A stretch of DNA of 64,000 nt, taken from Branchiostoma floridae. Its lineage: Eukaryota > Chordata > Leptocardii > Amphioxiformes > Branchiostomatidae. Positions within the stretch are counted from its first letter, which is position 1, and each line of letters begins with the position of its first letter. The notes beneath the pieces were generated by a model. The model searched no databases. It was not told the DNA's origin and worked only from the letters and a program-made list of their open reading frames with translations. A program made the translations under genes and the position numbers. The stretch lies in assembly GCF_000003815.2 (NCBI RefSeq), contig NC_049982.1, positions 27,960,329 to 28,024,328 of the forward strand, given 5' to 3'. Positions 24,801 through 36,578 of this stretch are shown in pieces.

Positions 24801-27800
24801 TTATTATCTGGTAATATGGATATTATCTGGTAATATGGATCTTGTGAACAACTAAATACTTCCAATAGCTCGACTCTTGTTTGGGCTATTGCACCATGGT
24901 CTTTACTGGGCTGCCTGTTGTACCATGGAGGAGGCTGGAGGTACCTTCATGGTACAATAATTAACTGCGTTTAGGCTACGTGGACCACGACGTTAGGTCT
25001 ATTGTACCGTGGTGCAGGCTGGAGGCACCTCCACCTCCAAGGTACAACAACTGTGATTGGAATATGTAAGCTGTACCATGATTCGTCCTCTCTTTGTGAT
25101 ACCTCAGCATCTGAGAGTAACCAGCCAAACATCTGGTCCAGCTGCACAAAGCACGGATCATGATGATCTGACGACAACGGCGCTTTTAGTTCTGTAGTCT
25201 TTTTCACAACATGTCGCGATCTTAAATGATGTTTGCGCGCATGTCCTGCCACACGTATAGCGGAGGGTGTAATTGATACCAGTGTAAACAACACTTACAA
25301 TCTTCAAGGTCACCAACACGAACGCCAGAAACTCCGTTACATATTACAGGTCCCAAATGAAGTGACAGCATAGATGTACTGTCCAGAAAATTATTTGCAT
25401 TAGTGAAAAGCTATCTTTTTTGGCTGATGAAAGGCAGTCCAGAGGAAAATGCCAGACAGCACTGGTTTACCTGCAATGGCACTTTACACTACTTTCCTTA
25501 CTTTTCTCAGGTAAAAATGAGTACCTAGCTTCGGCTAGGGCCGTCCCTCGGATAGGACGTTAAATGACGGTCCCGTGTATGGGGAGAGCCACAACCCAGG
25601 CACGGTAAAGAACCCCCACACGTGCGATGGTGCGGTGTGCGATGGTGCAAAATCCTTCCGTCTAGAGTCGGTGATTCTCTACAAATCACCCGGACTCCAG
25701 GAAGAATAGTGACATATCAGTCACTAAATGGAGATCTGTATCAAACCAAACCAAACCAAACCAAACTCTAGATCTGACTAAATTAGATATCAGGCTTTCC
25801 CGGGTATGCTTGCCTAACTCATTCCGTCGATATATTGTTTTTTTCAGTTTTGCTAGGTATGCTTGCCTAACTAATTCATCTATATATTTTTCTGTTTAGC
25901 AGTTTCCTCATACTACCAAATTGAGCGGGTTTGGATCGTCCAAGACTGAAAAGCAAATCTTCTCAACCAAGAAAGGTAAATATCCTTGACCAACAAGTAG
26001 TTCCAATGTAATTATAGCCGTTAACATTGTAGCGCCTAGTGACACATAGGTTAACGTTAGTAAGCAAGTCTCCTTGCTGTTTCTGTCGCAGTGAATATTT
26101 TTTTTACAGGGACAGGTTGCTATCTCTTCCCCTTCAATGTACTGTAAATGCATTTAAGTTCGCGGGGATTTAATTTCGCGGTAGCGGGAAAATTGACTTT
26201 TCGCGGTGGTTTTAATTTCGCGGTAGCACCATGCACTGTAGTCTCTTACTGTTATGGAAAAATGTTCGCGGTGGTTTTAAATTCGCGGTGAAGCGGCCGC
26301 CGCGAAAACCGCGAACATTAATCCACCGCGAACATTTCTGCATTTACAGTACTCGAGGCACCTCCTCGAACACGGGACACCCATTTACTTATAATAATGA
26401 TAGTTTATTTAGATGTAACAGTTTTACACATTGCAGCCAAGAGCTGAATTGCGAGGGAAATTTTACAGAGTCATTAAAATCGTCAATAGTTAACTAACAT
26501 TTTGCTGAAGACAATGATGGATAAAATACAGATAGCGTTACACTAGTTAAAAAAATGTCGATCAAAAGCACTAAATACACTAGTTGAAAGCATCGATCAG
26601 TGACATTAACATGAAAGACGACCGTTACAAGCCATACAGGTTCCGGACATTTAAATAAAAACTGTTAATAGAATATTACAGGATATTTTCATTCATATAT
26701 AAGCATTTGTGGCTAATAGTTCAAAACACAAAGAATATGTATCAAGGGAGGGCAATTAAGCGTTCAGTAGTATAATTATGAGAGGGATAGCGCTGTACCT
26801 ATATCTATCAGTCTTACAGAATTCTCTTCTGAAAGGCGGATGCAGCCTCAGTCGAGATATACTTCCCGAAAATTCGATCAAGGGTCTCCTAGTTAAGGGG
26901 TCTCATACCAGTTGATATCCTTTGTTAATCATAGGCAATTATGCATTTTCCAATGAAACTTCATCTGCATAAAATGGAAGTGAAAAATTTCTTCGTTTTC
27001 CCTAAGAACATTCTCAGTTGTTGATGGCGAATTTTATTACTATTTACCGCCATGAAAAATGGAGGTATAGTTTTTGGTGTGTCTGTATGTCGTCTGTGTG
27101 TGTGTCTGTCTGTTTGTGTTTCCGAATTTTTGTGGTCACCATAACTCGAGAACCCCTGGATGGGTTGTGATAATATTTGGTATGAGGGTTGGTGTTGCAA
27201 AGACGAAGGTCAGGGTCGATTTTTGGATCCCTGATGTGTGACCTTGGTACTGCAGCAAAACTTCGATATTTTGTATCTTTTGACCTAGACATGCTATGGT
27301 CTTGAACTTTTGGTGACAGATAGCTTGTGATGTAAGGAAGAAATGATGTACATTTGAGGCACCTAGCTGTAGCGGCTTACTTTGGAACTGCAGGGGCAAT
27401 TTTGTCAAAATCTTCCAAGGAACGTAACGGAACATAGGAACAAAGGATTTCCAAAATATGTAGCATGCAGGTTTCTTTGGCAGAGATGTACATTATGAAG
27501 TGAACATTATGCAAATTTGGACTTGATTTGCATACCTAATGAGGAAAATCTATATTCACAGTGTTTACTATTATATGACTCAAATACATGTACGACAGTT
27601 TGTGACAGGTGGAAGATTAACAGTTGCCAATGATGCAAATAAATCTCTAATTTGCATAATTAAAGTGAAAGTGTCTGAAGTACCGCAGCATTGCAGGAAG
27701 ACGTGCTCTTGGTAAAAGTAGTGTGGTATAGTCCATGGTCAGTTAGAGAGTCGTCCCGGCGAATGGCTTCTTATGGGGAGGAATATCTGGGATTGATCAA

Positions 27801-28737
27801 CGGAAGAATTCAGGGGGAGGATCATTAGTGATGGATAGGGGTGTGGCATGAAGAAATTAAAAAATACCCCAAAGGGATATTTCACGGAGGTTGAGATCTT
27901 TGATTTCTCGTTTCAGAAAGCTACAACGGGTACGTGTACGTGGACTCGGACAAGATCGTCTTTGGCCAGAGGCAATTTAGCAAGCCTTTTGGTGTCGCTG
28001 TGTCCGCTGACAACGAGATATTCGTAACTGATGCAGAAAACTGTCGAGTCCAAGTCCATCGCATAGATGGGGAATTCCTCCGCTCATTCCAAACGGCAGT
28101 TAATGGTGAACAGAAAATGTTCCCTTGCGATGTCGCTATCGACGGAAATTCTGATTTGTGGGTAGTCGGGAAAATCATTTATGACAGGCACACACACGCG
28201 TTTTATGTGGTACAGTACAATCGTGATGACGGCCTTCCAATTAGAAATTTTAAATTTGACGACCTTCGACTTCATCCTACCATTGCCATAGACGTACATT
28301 CAAACAAAATCATCCTGGCTGGCATGGATGAAATTTTCATTTACAAATTAGATGGCTCGCTCTATCATAGGTTTCGAAAGGAACAGAGAGACCACTTTTC
28401 ATTTGTGGCATCAAATAAGGGACGTATTTTTGTTTCCGAAAAGGAGTTTGTCCAGGTCTACAATCACTCTGGAGATTCCTTGTTTAAATTTAAAACCGAT
28501 GGACTTGGTAAAATAACGGCTCCTGTTATTCTTTTAGATTCCTGGGGTCACATTTTGGTGGCATATCCACTAACCGAACGTGTGGACATGTTTACCAGCC
28601 AGGGTGAATTTGTTCGCACCGTGGTCAAAACACCACTACCCACGCGTATTGCTATCGGGCCACGTGGACATTTGGTGGTTACCAACATATTTGACAACAC
28701 TGTCACAATCTTTCCACCCCAGACGCCATTTGTGTAA
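15834..28737 (+). CDS. NHL-2: predicted type II transmembrane protein with NHL beta-propeller (complete, seven exons)
   Basis: Exons: 15834-16164, 18465-18737, 21274-21443, 22383-22538, 23380-23457, 25900-25975 (or 25903), 27917-28737 (stop). All phases join, giving 634 residues. The ATG is chosen because it is conserved in NHL-3 and sits in 'cacaATGG'. Residues 1-110 hold two similar blocks (LYGAE at 25-29, IYGAE at 52-56). Exon 2 has VYHYID (about 140-145) and NPLY (189-192). Residues 203-258 (exon 3) have CxxCKKASTRQR and one membrane segment at about 224-247. Residues 259-361 form a Thr/Ser/Pro-rich stalk with an NRSS glycosylation sequon. From 363 to 634 is an NHL propeller of about six blades (ADNEIFVTD, NCRVQV, GHLVVTN). 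Basic residues before the membrane segment predict cytosolic N-terminus and outward propeller. Exon 7 has a tandem acceptor (tagcag) that adds or drops one Gln. Role unknown. Confidence 0.88.
17070..17338 (+). mobile_element. tRNA-derived SINE
   Basis: The head at 17,078-17,143 is tRNA-like: a 7-base acceptor that pairs with its 3' partner using several G-U pairs, an A-box-like 'tggcgtaactggtagagcg' and a B-box 'gagttcgatacc'. It runs straight into a body ('gccttgggagaggcactttacac') and an A-rich end near 17,325, so I call it a SINE and not a functional tRNA gene. It lies in intron 1 of NHL-2; the copy at 40,655-40,923 is at the same place in NHL-3. Confidence 0.72.
18738..19148. other. Intron 2 of NHL-2, left part
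   Basis: Non-coding and closely matched by 42,711-43,100 in NHL-3 up to the insertion that starts at 19,149. No element recognised. Confidence 0.45.
19149..19796. mobile_element. Unit-A-specific insertion of about 640 bp
   Basis: NHL-3 has uninterrupted 'aaatgaaaaatgtatttttg' near 43,089-43,108, whereas here about 640 bp is inserted and flanked by a 10-base imperfect duplication, aatgaaaaat (19,139-19,148) and aatgaacaat (19,787-19,796). Inside, an 82-codon ORF at 19,166-19,414 has no family I recognise, and two similar 70-bp blocks ('taccaagtcaggctctc' at about 19,502 and 'taccaggtcatgctctc' at about 19,622) form a tandem pair. The element type is unidentified. Confidence 0.6.
20466..21085. 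repeat. Three tandem copies of a roughly 190-200 bp repeat, unit A only
   Basis: Copies begin near 20,466, 20,665 and 20,860; each has 'gttaccc', 'aaccttcattcgcttt'-like, 'gtaacgaagtaattctt'-like, 'tgccttctc' and 'ctggaagttccat' in order. The matching place in NHL-3 (about 43,680-43,735) has none. The minus-strand ORFs over this block are a by-product of the repeat. Confidence 0.7.
22864..23304. mobile_element. hAT-type MITE, filled site
   Basis: Flanked by an 8-base duplication GTCACTAC (22,856-22,863 and 23,305-23,312). The paralogous site in NHL-3 (45,855-45,862, GTCGCTAC) is empty. Inside are 'ggtaccg..acagaaaattcagg', a palindromic 'ggtccggacctgaacctggacc' region and 'accggttttgtaccggtac'. 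It is the same family as 29,774-31,293 and, inverted and decayed, 59,376-59,758. Confidence 0.8.
24076..24168 (-). repeat. tRNA-like relic or SINE head
   Basis: On the minus strand there is an A-box-like 'gtgacctagcggcccacgg' and, about 60 bases on, a B-box 'gggtttgatcccc'. Spacing and pairing are not convincing for a working tRNA. It sits in a 590-bp segment (about 23,905-24,496) that NHL-3 lacks. Confidence 0.4.
25108..25197 (+). pseudogene. Relic of stalk exon 6 in NHL-2
   Basis: It aligns with exon 6 of NHL-1 (5,381-5,485): same 'cctcag' acceptor, HLRVTS against HLKVTS, then Thr-rich sequence. The reading frame meets TAG at 25,195-25,197 and the NHL-1 donor ('accatg|gtaagt') has no counterpart, so the exon is probably not used. 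The copy in NHL-3 starts at 47,104 and also lacks the donor. Confidence 0.65.
25470..25765 (+). mobile_element. SINE body with (CCAAA)n-like end
   Basis: Contains 'ggcactttacac', shared with the SINE at 17,070, then 'ggtaaaaatgagtacct', 'gataggacgttaaatgacgg' and 'aagaacccccacacgtgcg', ending in a short 'ccaaaccaaaccaaac' repeat. The same body recurs at 47,473-47,758 (paralogous copy) and 45,424-45,560 (separate insertion). Confidence 0.65.
26142..26349. mobile_element. 208-bp MITE with TA target site, clean insertion
   Basis: Ends are inverted repeats ctgtaaatgca / tgcatttacag, flanked by TA on both sides. The interior alternates 'ttcgcgg' and 'ccgcgaa' words, so it can fold into a long hairpin. 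NHL-3 has the empty site with a single TA (48,133-48,134) in otherwise matching sequence. Confidence 0.88.
26990..27440 (-). repeat. Reverse copy of the CA-tailed dispersed repeat
   Basis: Reverse complement of the 31,020-31,250 tail: 'ccatgaaaaatggaggta', GT-rich stretch, 'accccctgg'-like, 'gacgaaggtca'. A paralogous copy lies at 48,890-49,330. The 80-100 residue minus-strand ORFs here are repeat-derived. Confidence 0.65.
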
Positions 28738-29289
28738 ACTTTTTTACCTTTTGCCAGGTCATATCAAATATTTGCAAAAGGTCATGTTTTTGGCTGCTTT
28801 GCGAGTAACTTTGTGTCTGTAATCAGTTTAACTCAATAATGCATCGTTGGATTGCGTTGATATTTGGCAGGTGGGAATTTGTCAATACAAGCGCGACTGG
28901 CGCCTTGTTAAGGTACTGTAGTGGAATATCGGGTTTTGTATTTTTCAGATTTCATAATGTGTGTTTGTGTAACAAAAATTGGAGAAAGAATACAGAATAC
29001 ATCTTACAATTCTACTAATAACATAGGATGATAATATTCTACTAATTAGACAATATAGGATAATAAGAAAAAAAACTGTATACAATCAGGTGGAGCTAAA
29101 CTTGAGTGTCACTATCTTTTCTAATCACAAAGCAATCTTTTATGTATTTATCTATCTTAGCATTATGATAGCTGTCGGATCTAAAGTATTTGACCTTATT
29201 TGTTTGCAAAAGGAGGCTGGATTTGAATATCTATTTTTGTTCTTCATTTCATGAGAGAATGAGTTAATTTCAAGATGACCACACCTTTT
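28738..29289. other. 3' flank of NHL-2
   Basis: Non-coding, closely matched at 50,628-51,190. Likely 3' UTR at its start; no canonical AATAAA is evident within the first 200 bp. Confidence 0.4.
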
Positions 29290-32200
29290 TCAACTTTATA
29301 GATTTTTCATCTACTAAAGATAGTGAAATACTGTATGTTTCATACATAATATGTTTTACCTGCTACATTTATTAATTGCTAAAGATTTTCACAGCAGATT
29401 TCATTCTTCATCACAAGATATTACCTTTCGTATCTTCTAAAGATAGTGATAGAACATTTTTCTTCATACATAATTATAAGATGTTCTATTTGTCATCCAC
29501 TAAAGAAAGTGACAGCAGATTTTATTCTTCATACATAAAATGTTCCAAATTTTATCTGCTCAAGATAGTGACAGTAGATTTTATTCTTCATACATAAGAT
29601 GTTCAATATTTTTATCTGCTTAATATAATGACAGCAGATTTTATTCTACATTTATAAGATGTTTGATTTTTTATCTGCTTAATGTAGTGACAGTAGATTT
29701 AATGTAGTGACAGTAGATTTTATTCTTTATACACAAGATGTTCAATATTTTATCTGCTTAATAAAGTGACAGCTAGGGCTGGGTACCGGTACAGAAAATT
29801 CAGGTCCAGGTCCGGTTCAGGTCCAAAGGATCAGGTCCAGGTCCGGACCTGAACCTGGACCTGATTCAATATGACTTATACCAATGGTCCATTTCACTAC
29901 AAAGAAATCTGTTTAGTGGAGTGTTAGACTTACACTGGCGTTTTAAAATCCTACAACGCTAAATGCACCTGTGCGATTGGCTGTAAAACCTGGTAGAAAT
30001 TACTATAAACTCTAGTCTACTTCACTCTTGTTATTTTCTTCCACCTGCAAGCGCCAAAACGTGTGAATGCCTGATAAAATAATCTGTTAATTTTCTAATC
30101 GGTCCAACATCCGGTCCGGTTTTTCTGGACCGGTCCAATAAGAACTAGAGTTCGGCGACCTCATACCTCCATGAAAATTTAGAGCTTTCGTAAATTTCAT
30201 GCAATTGACTAACACATTAACATAATTTATGCATGGTATTTTTCATCATTGACTAACGTACACATGTCACAATTATAAAATTCCCATTATTAATCATAAA
30301 GCGTTTTTGCAATTTTTACATAAATTATGCAAATAAGTTCCTCATTACCATATTTGGTATCTGCTTATATTCCACCTATCATAGTTAACATGTATTACAT
30401 TTATTGAAGTCCAGTTATTGAAAACAATGGAATTATACAATTTCCTCATTAATTATGCAAATTAATTCCTCATTTGCATAAAATGTATATCATTATGAAC
30501 ATCTTTGCATAAGGTAACCGCATGCCTAATATGATGCCAATCCATCAATCCTTTCTGTAGTTATCCTCTTTAGAATGTCTTGACAAAAACGCCCCTGCAG
30601 TTCCGAAATTGAATGTTAGGGGGCTGAAACCTGCCCCACTTTGTCATGACACTTCAAGCTATCTACCAGCCAAATGTCAAGACCATATCACATCCAGGAC
30701 AAGAGATACATTGAAAAAACTGCCATGGTATAATATCCTCATTAATTATGCAAATGTACTCCTATTTTGCATAATTAGTATTTAATCTTGTACAACATTG
30801 TCTAAGGTACCTACATACCAAAAATCATGAAAATCCGTTGTTCCCTTCTTGAGTTATCCTCGTCAGAAGTTTTTGACAAAAATGCCCCTGCTATCCCCAA
30901 ACTAGACGCTAGGGGGCCCAAACGTACGTCATTTTTTCCTGAGCACAAGAGCTATATAATACTTAAAAATCTTGACCATAGCATATTCAGAACACCGAGA
31001 TGGCAAAACCGGAAGTTGCGCTGCAGTACCAAGGCCACACACCAGGGGGCCCAAAATTGACCTTGACCTTCGTCTTCCCAACCCCTACCCACATACCAAA
31101 TATCATCGTAGTCCATCAAGAGGTTCTCAAGTTATGATGACCACAAATATGCGGACACACAGACACACACACAAACACACACACACACAAACACACAAAC
31201 ACACACACAGACACACTCAAAACTATACCTCCATTTTTTCATGGAGGTAAAAACCGGTTTTGTACCGGTACACTGTACCGATACCCAGCCCTAGTGACAG
31301 CAGATTTTATTCTTCATACATAAGATGTTCAATATTTTTATCTGCTTAATATAATGACAGCAGATTTTATTCTACATTTATAAGATGTTTGATTTTTTAT
31401 CTGCTTAATATAGTGACAGCAGATTTTATTCTTCATACACAAGATGTTCAATATTTTTTATCTGCTTAAGACAGTGACAACACATTTTATTCTTCATACA
31501 TAAAATGTTTAATTTGTTTTTATCTACTTAAGATAGTGACAGTAGATTTTATTCTTCATATATAAGATGTTCAATTATCTATCTGTTAAAGATAGTGACA
31601 ACAGATTCTTCTTCATACATAAGATGTTTAATATTTTTATCTGCTAAAGATAGTGATAGCAGATTTTATTATTCATACATATAAGATGTTCAATATTGTA
31701 TCTGCTATAGAAAGTGACAGCAGATTTTTATCTTCATACATATAAGATGTTCAATATTCTATCTGCTATAGAAAGAGACAGCAGATTTTATTCTAATTTC
31801 ATAAGATGTTCGTTTTTTAACTGCTAAAGGTAGTGACAGCAGATTTTATTCTTCATGCATAAGATGTTCATTTTTCATCCACTAAAGATAGTGACAACAG
31901 ATTTTATTCTTCATACATAAGATGTTCAATCTTTTTATCTACTAAAGGTAGTACTTTATTCTTCTCATATACGATGCTCAATGTTCCATCTGCTAAAGAC
32001 AATGACATCAGATGTTATTCTTCATACATAAGATCTTAAATATCTATCTGCTTATATTAGGATAGTGACAGCAGATTTTATTCTCCATACATAAGATGTT
32101 TAATTTTTTTATCTTCTAAAGATAGTGAAAACAGATTTTTTTCTTCATACATAAGATGTTCAATTTTTTATCTGCTAAAGACAATGACAGCAGATTTAAT

Positions 32201-33265
32201 TCTTCATACACAAGATGTTCAATATATGTTTATCTGCTAAAGATAGTGACAGCAGATTTTATTCTTCATACATAAAATGTAAAATTTTTTCATCTGCTCA
32301 AGATAGTGACAGCAGATATTAACCTTAATACATAAAATGTTCATTTAATTTTTTTATCTGCTTAAGACAAGGAAATCAGATTTGGCACACACAAAAATTT
32401 GGTACCTAAATTGACATGTTCTTTATACACAAGATGTTCAATATTTTTATCTGCTTAATATAATGACAGCAGATTTTATTCTACATATATAAGATGTTTG
32501 ATTTTTTATCTGCTTAATATAGTGACAGCAGATTTTATTCTTCATACACAAGATGTTCAATATTTTTTATCTGCTTAAGACAGTGACAACAAATTTTATT
32601 CTTCATACATAAAATGTTTAATCTATTTTTATCTACTTAAGATAGTGACAGTAGATTTTATTCTTCATATATAAGATGTTCAATTATCTATCTGTTAAAG
32701 ATAGTGACAACAGATTCTTCTTCATACATAAGATGTTTAATATTTTTATCTGCTAAAGATAGTGATAGCAGATTTTATTATTCATACATATAAGATGTTT
32801 AATATTGTATTTGCTACAGAAAGAGACAGCAGATTTTATTCTATTCATCAGATGTTCGTTTTTTAACTGTTTAAGATAGTGACAGCAGATTTTATTCTTC
32901 ATACATAAGATGTTCAATCTTTTTATCTACTAAAGATAGTACTTTATTCTTCTCATATACGATGCTCAAGGTTCCATCTGCTAAAGACAATGACATCAGA
33001 TGTTATTCTTCATACACAAGATCTTAAATTTCTATCTGCTTATATTAGGATAGTGACAGCAGATTTTATTCTCCATACATAAGATGTTTGATTTTTTTAT
33101 CTTCTAAAGATAGTGACAACAGATTTTTTCTTCATACATAAGATGTTCAATTTTTTTATCTGCTAAAGACAATGACAGCAGATTTAATTCTTCATACACA
33201 AGATGTTCAATATATGTTTATCTGCTAAAGATAGTGACAGCAGATATTAACCTTCATACATACTT
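29290..33265. repeat. 60-bp minisatellite array, unit A
   Basis: Dozens of imperfect copies of a unit of about 58-60 bp built from 'tagtgacagcagatttta', 'ttcttcatacataagatgtt' and 'tttatctgctaaaga'. A hAT element interrupts it at 29,774-31,293. A higher-order duplication with a period of about 1 kb is visible: the variant 'acgatgctca.. ttccatctgc' occurs near 31,971 and again near 32,958. The unit-B array has that variant once. Confidence 0.93.
29774..31293. mobile_element. hAT-type element inside the minisatellite, with a second element nested
   Basis: Ends are tagggctgggtaccggtac and gtaccgatacccagcccta, flanked by an exact 8-base duplication GTGACAGC (29,766-29,773 and 31,294-31,301) taken from the minisatellite unit. 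At about 30,145-31,248 the element itself is split by an AT-rich, CA-tailed repeat with 'cctccatgaaaa' and 'ttttttcatggagg' near its ends. The sibling at 23,240-23,275 shows the unsplit sequence. Confidence 0.88.
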
Positions 33266-33953
33266 CACTTTCACTTTCACTTTCAATGTTCATTTGATTT
33301 TTTATTTGCGTAAGACAAGGACCTCAGATTTGGCACACAAGAAAAATTAGTACCTAAATTGACATGTTCAGAACCAATTTGGCGACATTGTTTACAGCGG
33401 TTAAATCTTCCAGCATGGCCAACATACAAGCTAGCAAGGTTCTTGCCTTTCTTCGACATTTGTATTATTATCTTTAATTATCATTGTTTTCTTTCGCATT
33501 TTGCATTTGCTGTAATGTGAAAAAGTAAACAGTACAGATTGTGACTGTGCTAAGGTAATCACTATTTCTATTATCAATACATGTTTGACTTACTACATTC
33601 TCTTTGGTTTAGCAATGATAGTTATGGTACCCAAGGGGCACCCCCCCCCCCCCCCGGCATTGGAACATGGGGCGCCCGGGATAGTAAAGGTATCCAGCAA
33701 GCAACCAAATTGTGCTGACAATAATGTATGGGACTTTTGTTATCATACTAGGCTAGCTTTATTCCAAAATAGACTCAATGAGTGAGCTAAAAATCGATAA
33801 ATTCCGAAATACGGTCAAAAACACCTGATTGATTGAAACCGGACCCAATATTTATAAGGAAAGTTGAGGCCAACCTCATCAAACGGGTACCTTAATTTTG
33901 ATTTTAATAGAATAAAAGGAATGGACAGAGTCGCTTATTCTACCAGATCGAAT
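33266..33953. other. Spacer between minisatellite and GST copy 1
   Basis: Non-coding; matched by 52,720-53,342. Contains a poly-C run at about 33,641-33,656. Holds the 3' flank of the minus-strand GST. Confidence 0.45.
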
Positions 33954-36546
33954 TCAAAATGGCGTCTCTGGACGTTCTTTCAGCCACTTGGCTAACCCAG
34001 GGTTGGAGGTCACGTGCTCCATGACCTTCTTCAGTCCAGAAAACTCGTCCACATCCGGGACTTTCATCCAGGTTCCCACCAAAGTCGCCATGTTAAAGAA
34101 GGTGATATCAGCCAAGGTTAGCTGGAAAACATTTCAAAGTTTGCATTAGTATCAACTACTGACGTCATACCCTCGCAGACAACGTCCTCAGGTCACGTGC
34201 AGAACAAAGAGGTTTCTTATTCAAACCTGACGAAGGCTGTAACAGAGACACTCGTAAAATCTGACATATTATCTATTATTGACGCAAATCTTCAGATGGA
34301 GATTCTTGTAGCCAAGAACGTTAACCTTTCTTAAAACAACTAGAGTGGATTCAAGTGGCATAGTATAATGGATGTAGGTATTGAAAGGGATACATTTTAA
34401 ATAGAATACAACATTTAACATAAGGGTCTTTAAATGGAAGAATGTCTGTATGTACCTCATTGCCAACGAAGTGCAAACTGTCGCCGACCAGGTTATTTAG
34501 GCAGGTAAAGAACTGGGGCAGGAAAGTGTCCTCATACTTTTTCGTCCTTTCAATCTGTTGCAGTAAATGTATAAATAGATTTAATATAGAAAAGTACAAC
34601 AATAGTGCGCACGTGTGAGCTCTTATGACGAAAACTACAAATGGAACTGAAATGGTGGCTGGAAATTTTGGAAATATTTGCAACACATTTCAGGCTGTCG
34701 ATGTTGTGAATTAGATAAAGTTCAAAGAACTGACGATAAGGAGAACATTGCTGTGGACATAGACTTGTCGTGACCTTTTTGTCCTCGTCCTTCTCAAAGT
34801 ACGCGGCATAGCCTTTGCTCCCCATCTCTTCCATACCGTCCATAATCATGTCGACTCGAGCCTGCTCCAGTGGAGTCTTACCAGCCAAACCTACATGGAC
34901 AGTGAACCAGTTCAGCGATCAAACAATGTCATCGGGTACAATGTACGACAAGCTGTCCTGAAAAGGCAAAAATACCTATACTGGTTTGATTTTGGTTTTG
35001 TATTCGGCTAGTATAGAGAGAAATACAGCTACACAACTAGACAGAGGCTATAATCAAGGGCTTGCCCTGGTAACAGCACAATATCCAATAAACAAAATAC
35101 ATGTAAACGGTTACATTGCGTTCACAGATACATGCTGTTTACGAAAGAGCTAGCTGATAGGTTATACAGACAATGCAGAGTGGGGAATTACTTTAGATAT
35201 GGAGACGATCTGTGTTTACTAAGTAGCTTAGCAAGCGATACTAGGAGGCTACATTGGTTTAGAAAAGTTACAGTCAACAACATTAGCGTTCGACAACATT
35301 GACCATGGGAAGCTCCTGTGTAGCCTGGCAAGGTTGGGCGTAAGACGAAACCTTTGGGCATGCATCTCTAGCTACCTGAGTGGTCGCAACCAGCGCGTGA
35401 AATGGGGAGGATGTGTCTCGGATTCGCGACCCGTTCTAGCTGGCACACCCCAGGGAGGAATATTGTCGCCGACGTTATTTGTCATAGCTATGAACTGTCT
35501 GGACGAAAACATCCACCCCAGTGTTACCCCAGTGAAGTATGCGGATGACCTGACTAACTCTGAGTGTCTAATGGGATCTCTTCCTGGTATCCTACAAACC
35601 TCTATGACTGCTGTAGAGTCATGGGCTGCTTCATACAGCATGGGAGCAAACGCAAAGAAAACAAAAGACATGGTGATAAGCTGCCGCAGAGTTCCAGTTA
35701 ATCCCCCACCGCTTATGCTGGGTGGTCAGCCAGTGGAAAGAGTCACGAAATTCAAACTTCTGGGAGTTATCGTTACCCATGATCTTACTTGGGACGAACA
35801 AGTTAAAAGTATGGTATCCAAAGCACAACCACGGATACACTACCTACGCCTTGCTAAAAGGGCCGGACTACCCTCTGACTTACTACTAACTATCTATACC
35901 TCATTCATCCGGCCAATTGTGGAGTATGGATCACCTGTGTGGGGAGGGCTTCCAAAGACCCTGTCGGATGAACTGGAAAAAAATCAAAAACTATGCTGCA
36001 AAAATCATTGGCGTGGACCATCATCTACTCCCCACACTACAGTCCAGGCGACACGAGGCCTCTATGCGCGAGCTGCAGCGGATCCTGAAGGACCCGACAC
36101 ATCCCTGCAGACAGTTTCTGCCCCCTGTTGTAAAAACTCAATACAACCTACGTCGCAATGTGGAAATGAAAACGCCACATAGTAAAACAAGTCGACACAA
36201 GATGTCGTTTGTACCGCGGACACTAGCCCAAAAAGCTTTATCTAAATGTTGATGTAAATATGTTTTAAGATTTTATATTGATATCTCGCTTCTTTCTCAA
36301 ATTGTCAATATGTATAACGCTGGTGACTGAAGTGCTATTTTGTGTTATGATATGTTGTGTAAAATCAATGCAATTCAGCCCCTATGGGGGCTGCAAAGTT
36401 GATTGTAATAAAGTTTCAAGTTTCAAGTTTCAAGTAGAAGAGGGAGGGGGAAGAAAGGGAGGGAAAGAAAAGCTCACACATGCACACAAACACGGAGAGA
36501 GAGAGAAAGAAAGAGAGAGAGAAACTAACGCACACACACACGTGAG

Positions 36547-36578
<32 letters not shown>

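Noticed and set aside
26961..27435. Minus-strand ORFs of 79-99 codons, also at 48,933-49,324
   Set aside because: They lie in a dispersed CA-tailed repeat that also gives similar peptides at 30,972-31,250 on the other strand.
27934..28737. Reading the NHL exon as a stand-alone single-exon gene
   Set aside because: The exon has a clean acceptor 17 bases upstream, conserved split codon and matching upstream exons in three paralogs; the first Met in the exon is absent from NHL-1.
29290..33265. Regular array that superficially resembles a CRISPR or tandem gene array
   Set aside because: The unit is continuous with no unique spacers, and host signals are eukaryotic. It is a minisatellite.
35283..36440. 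LINE fragment as an active retrotransposon
   Set aside because: It is 5' truncated within the RT, has no endonuclease and is frameshifted near 35,980.
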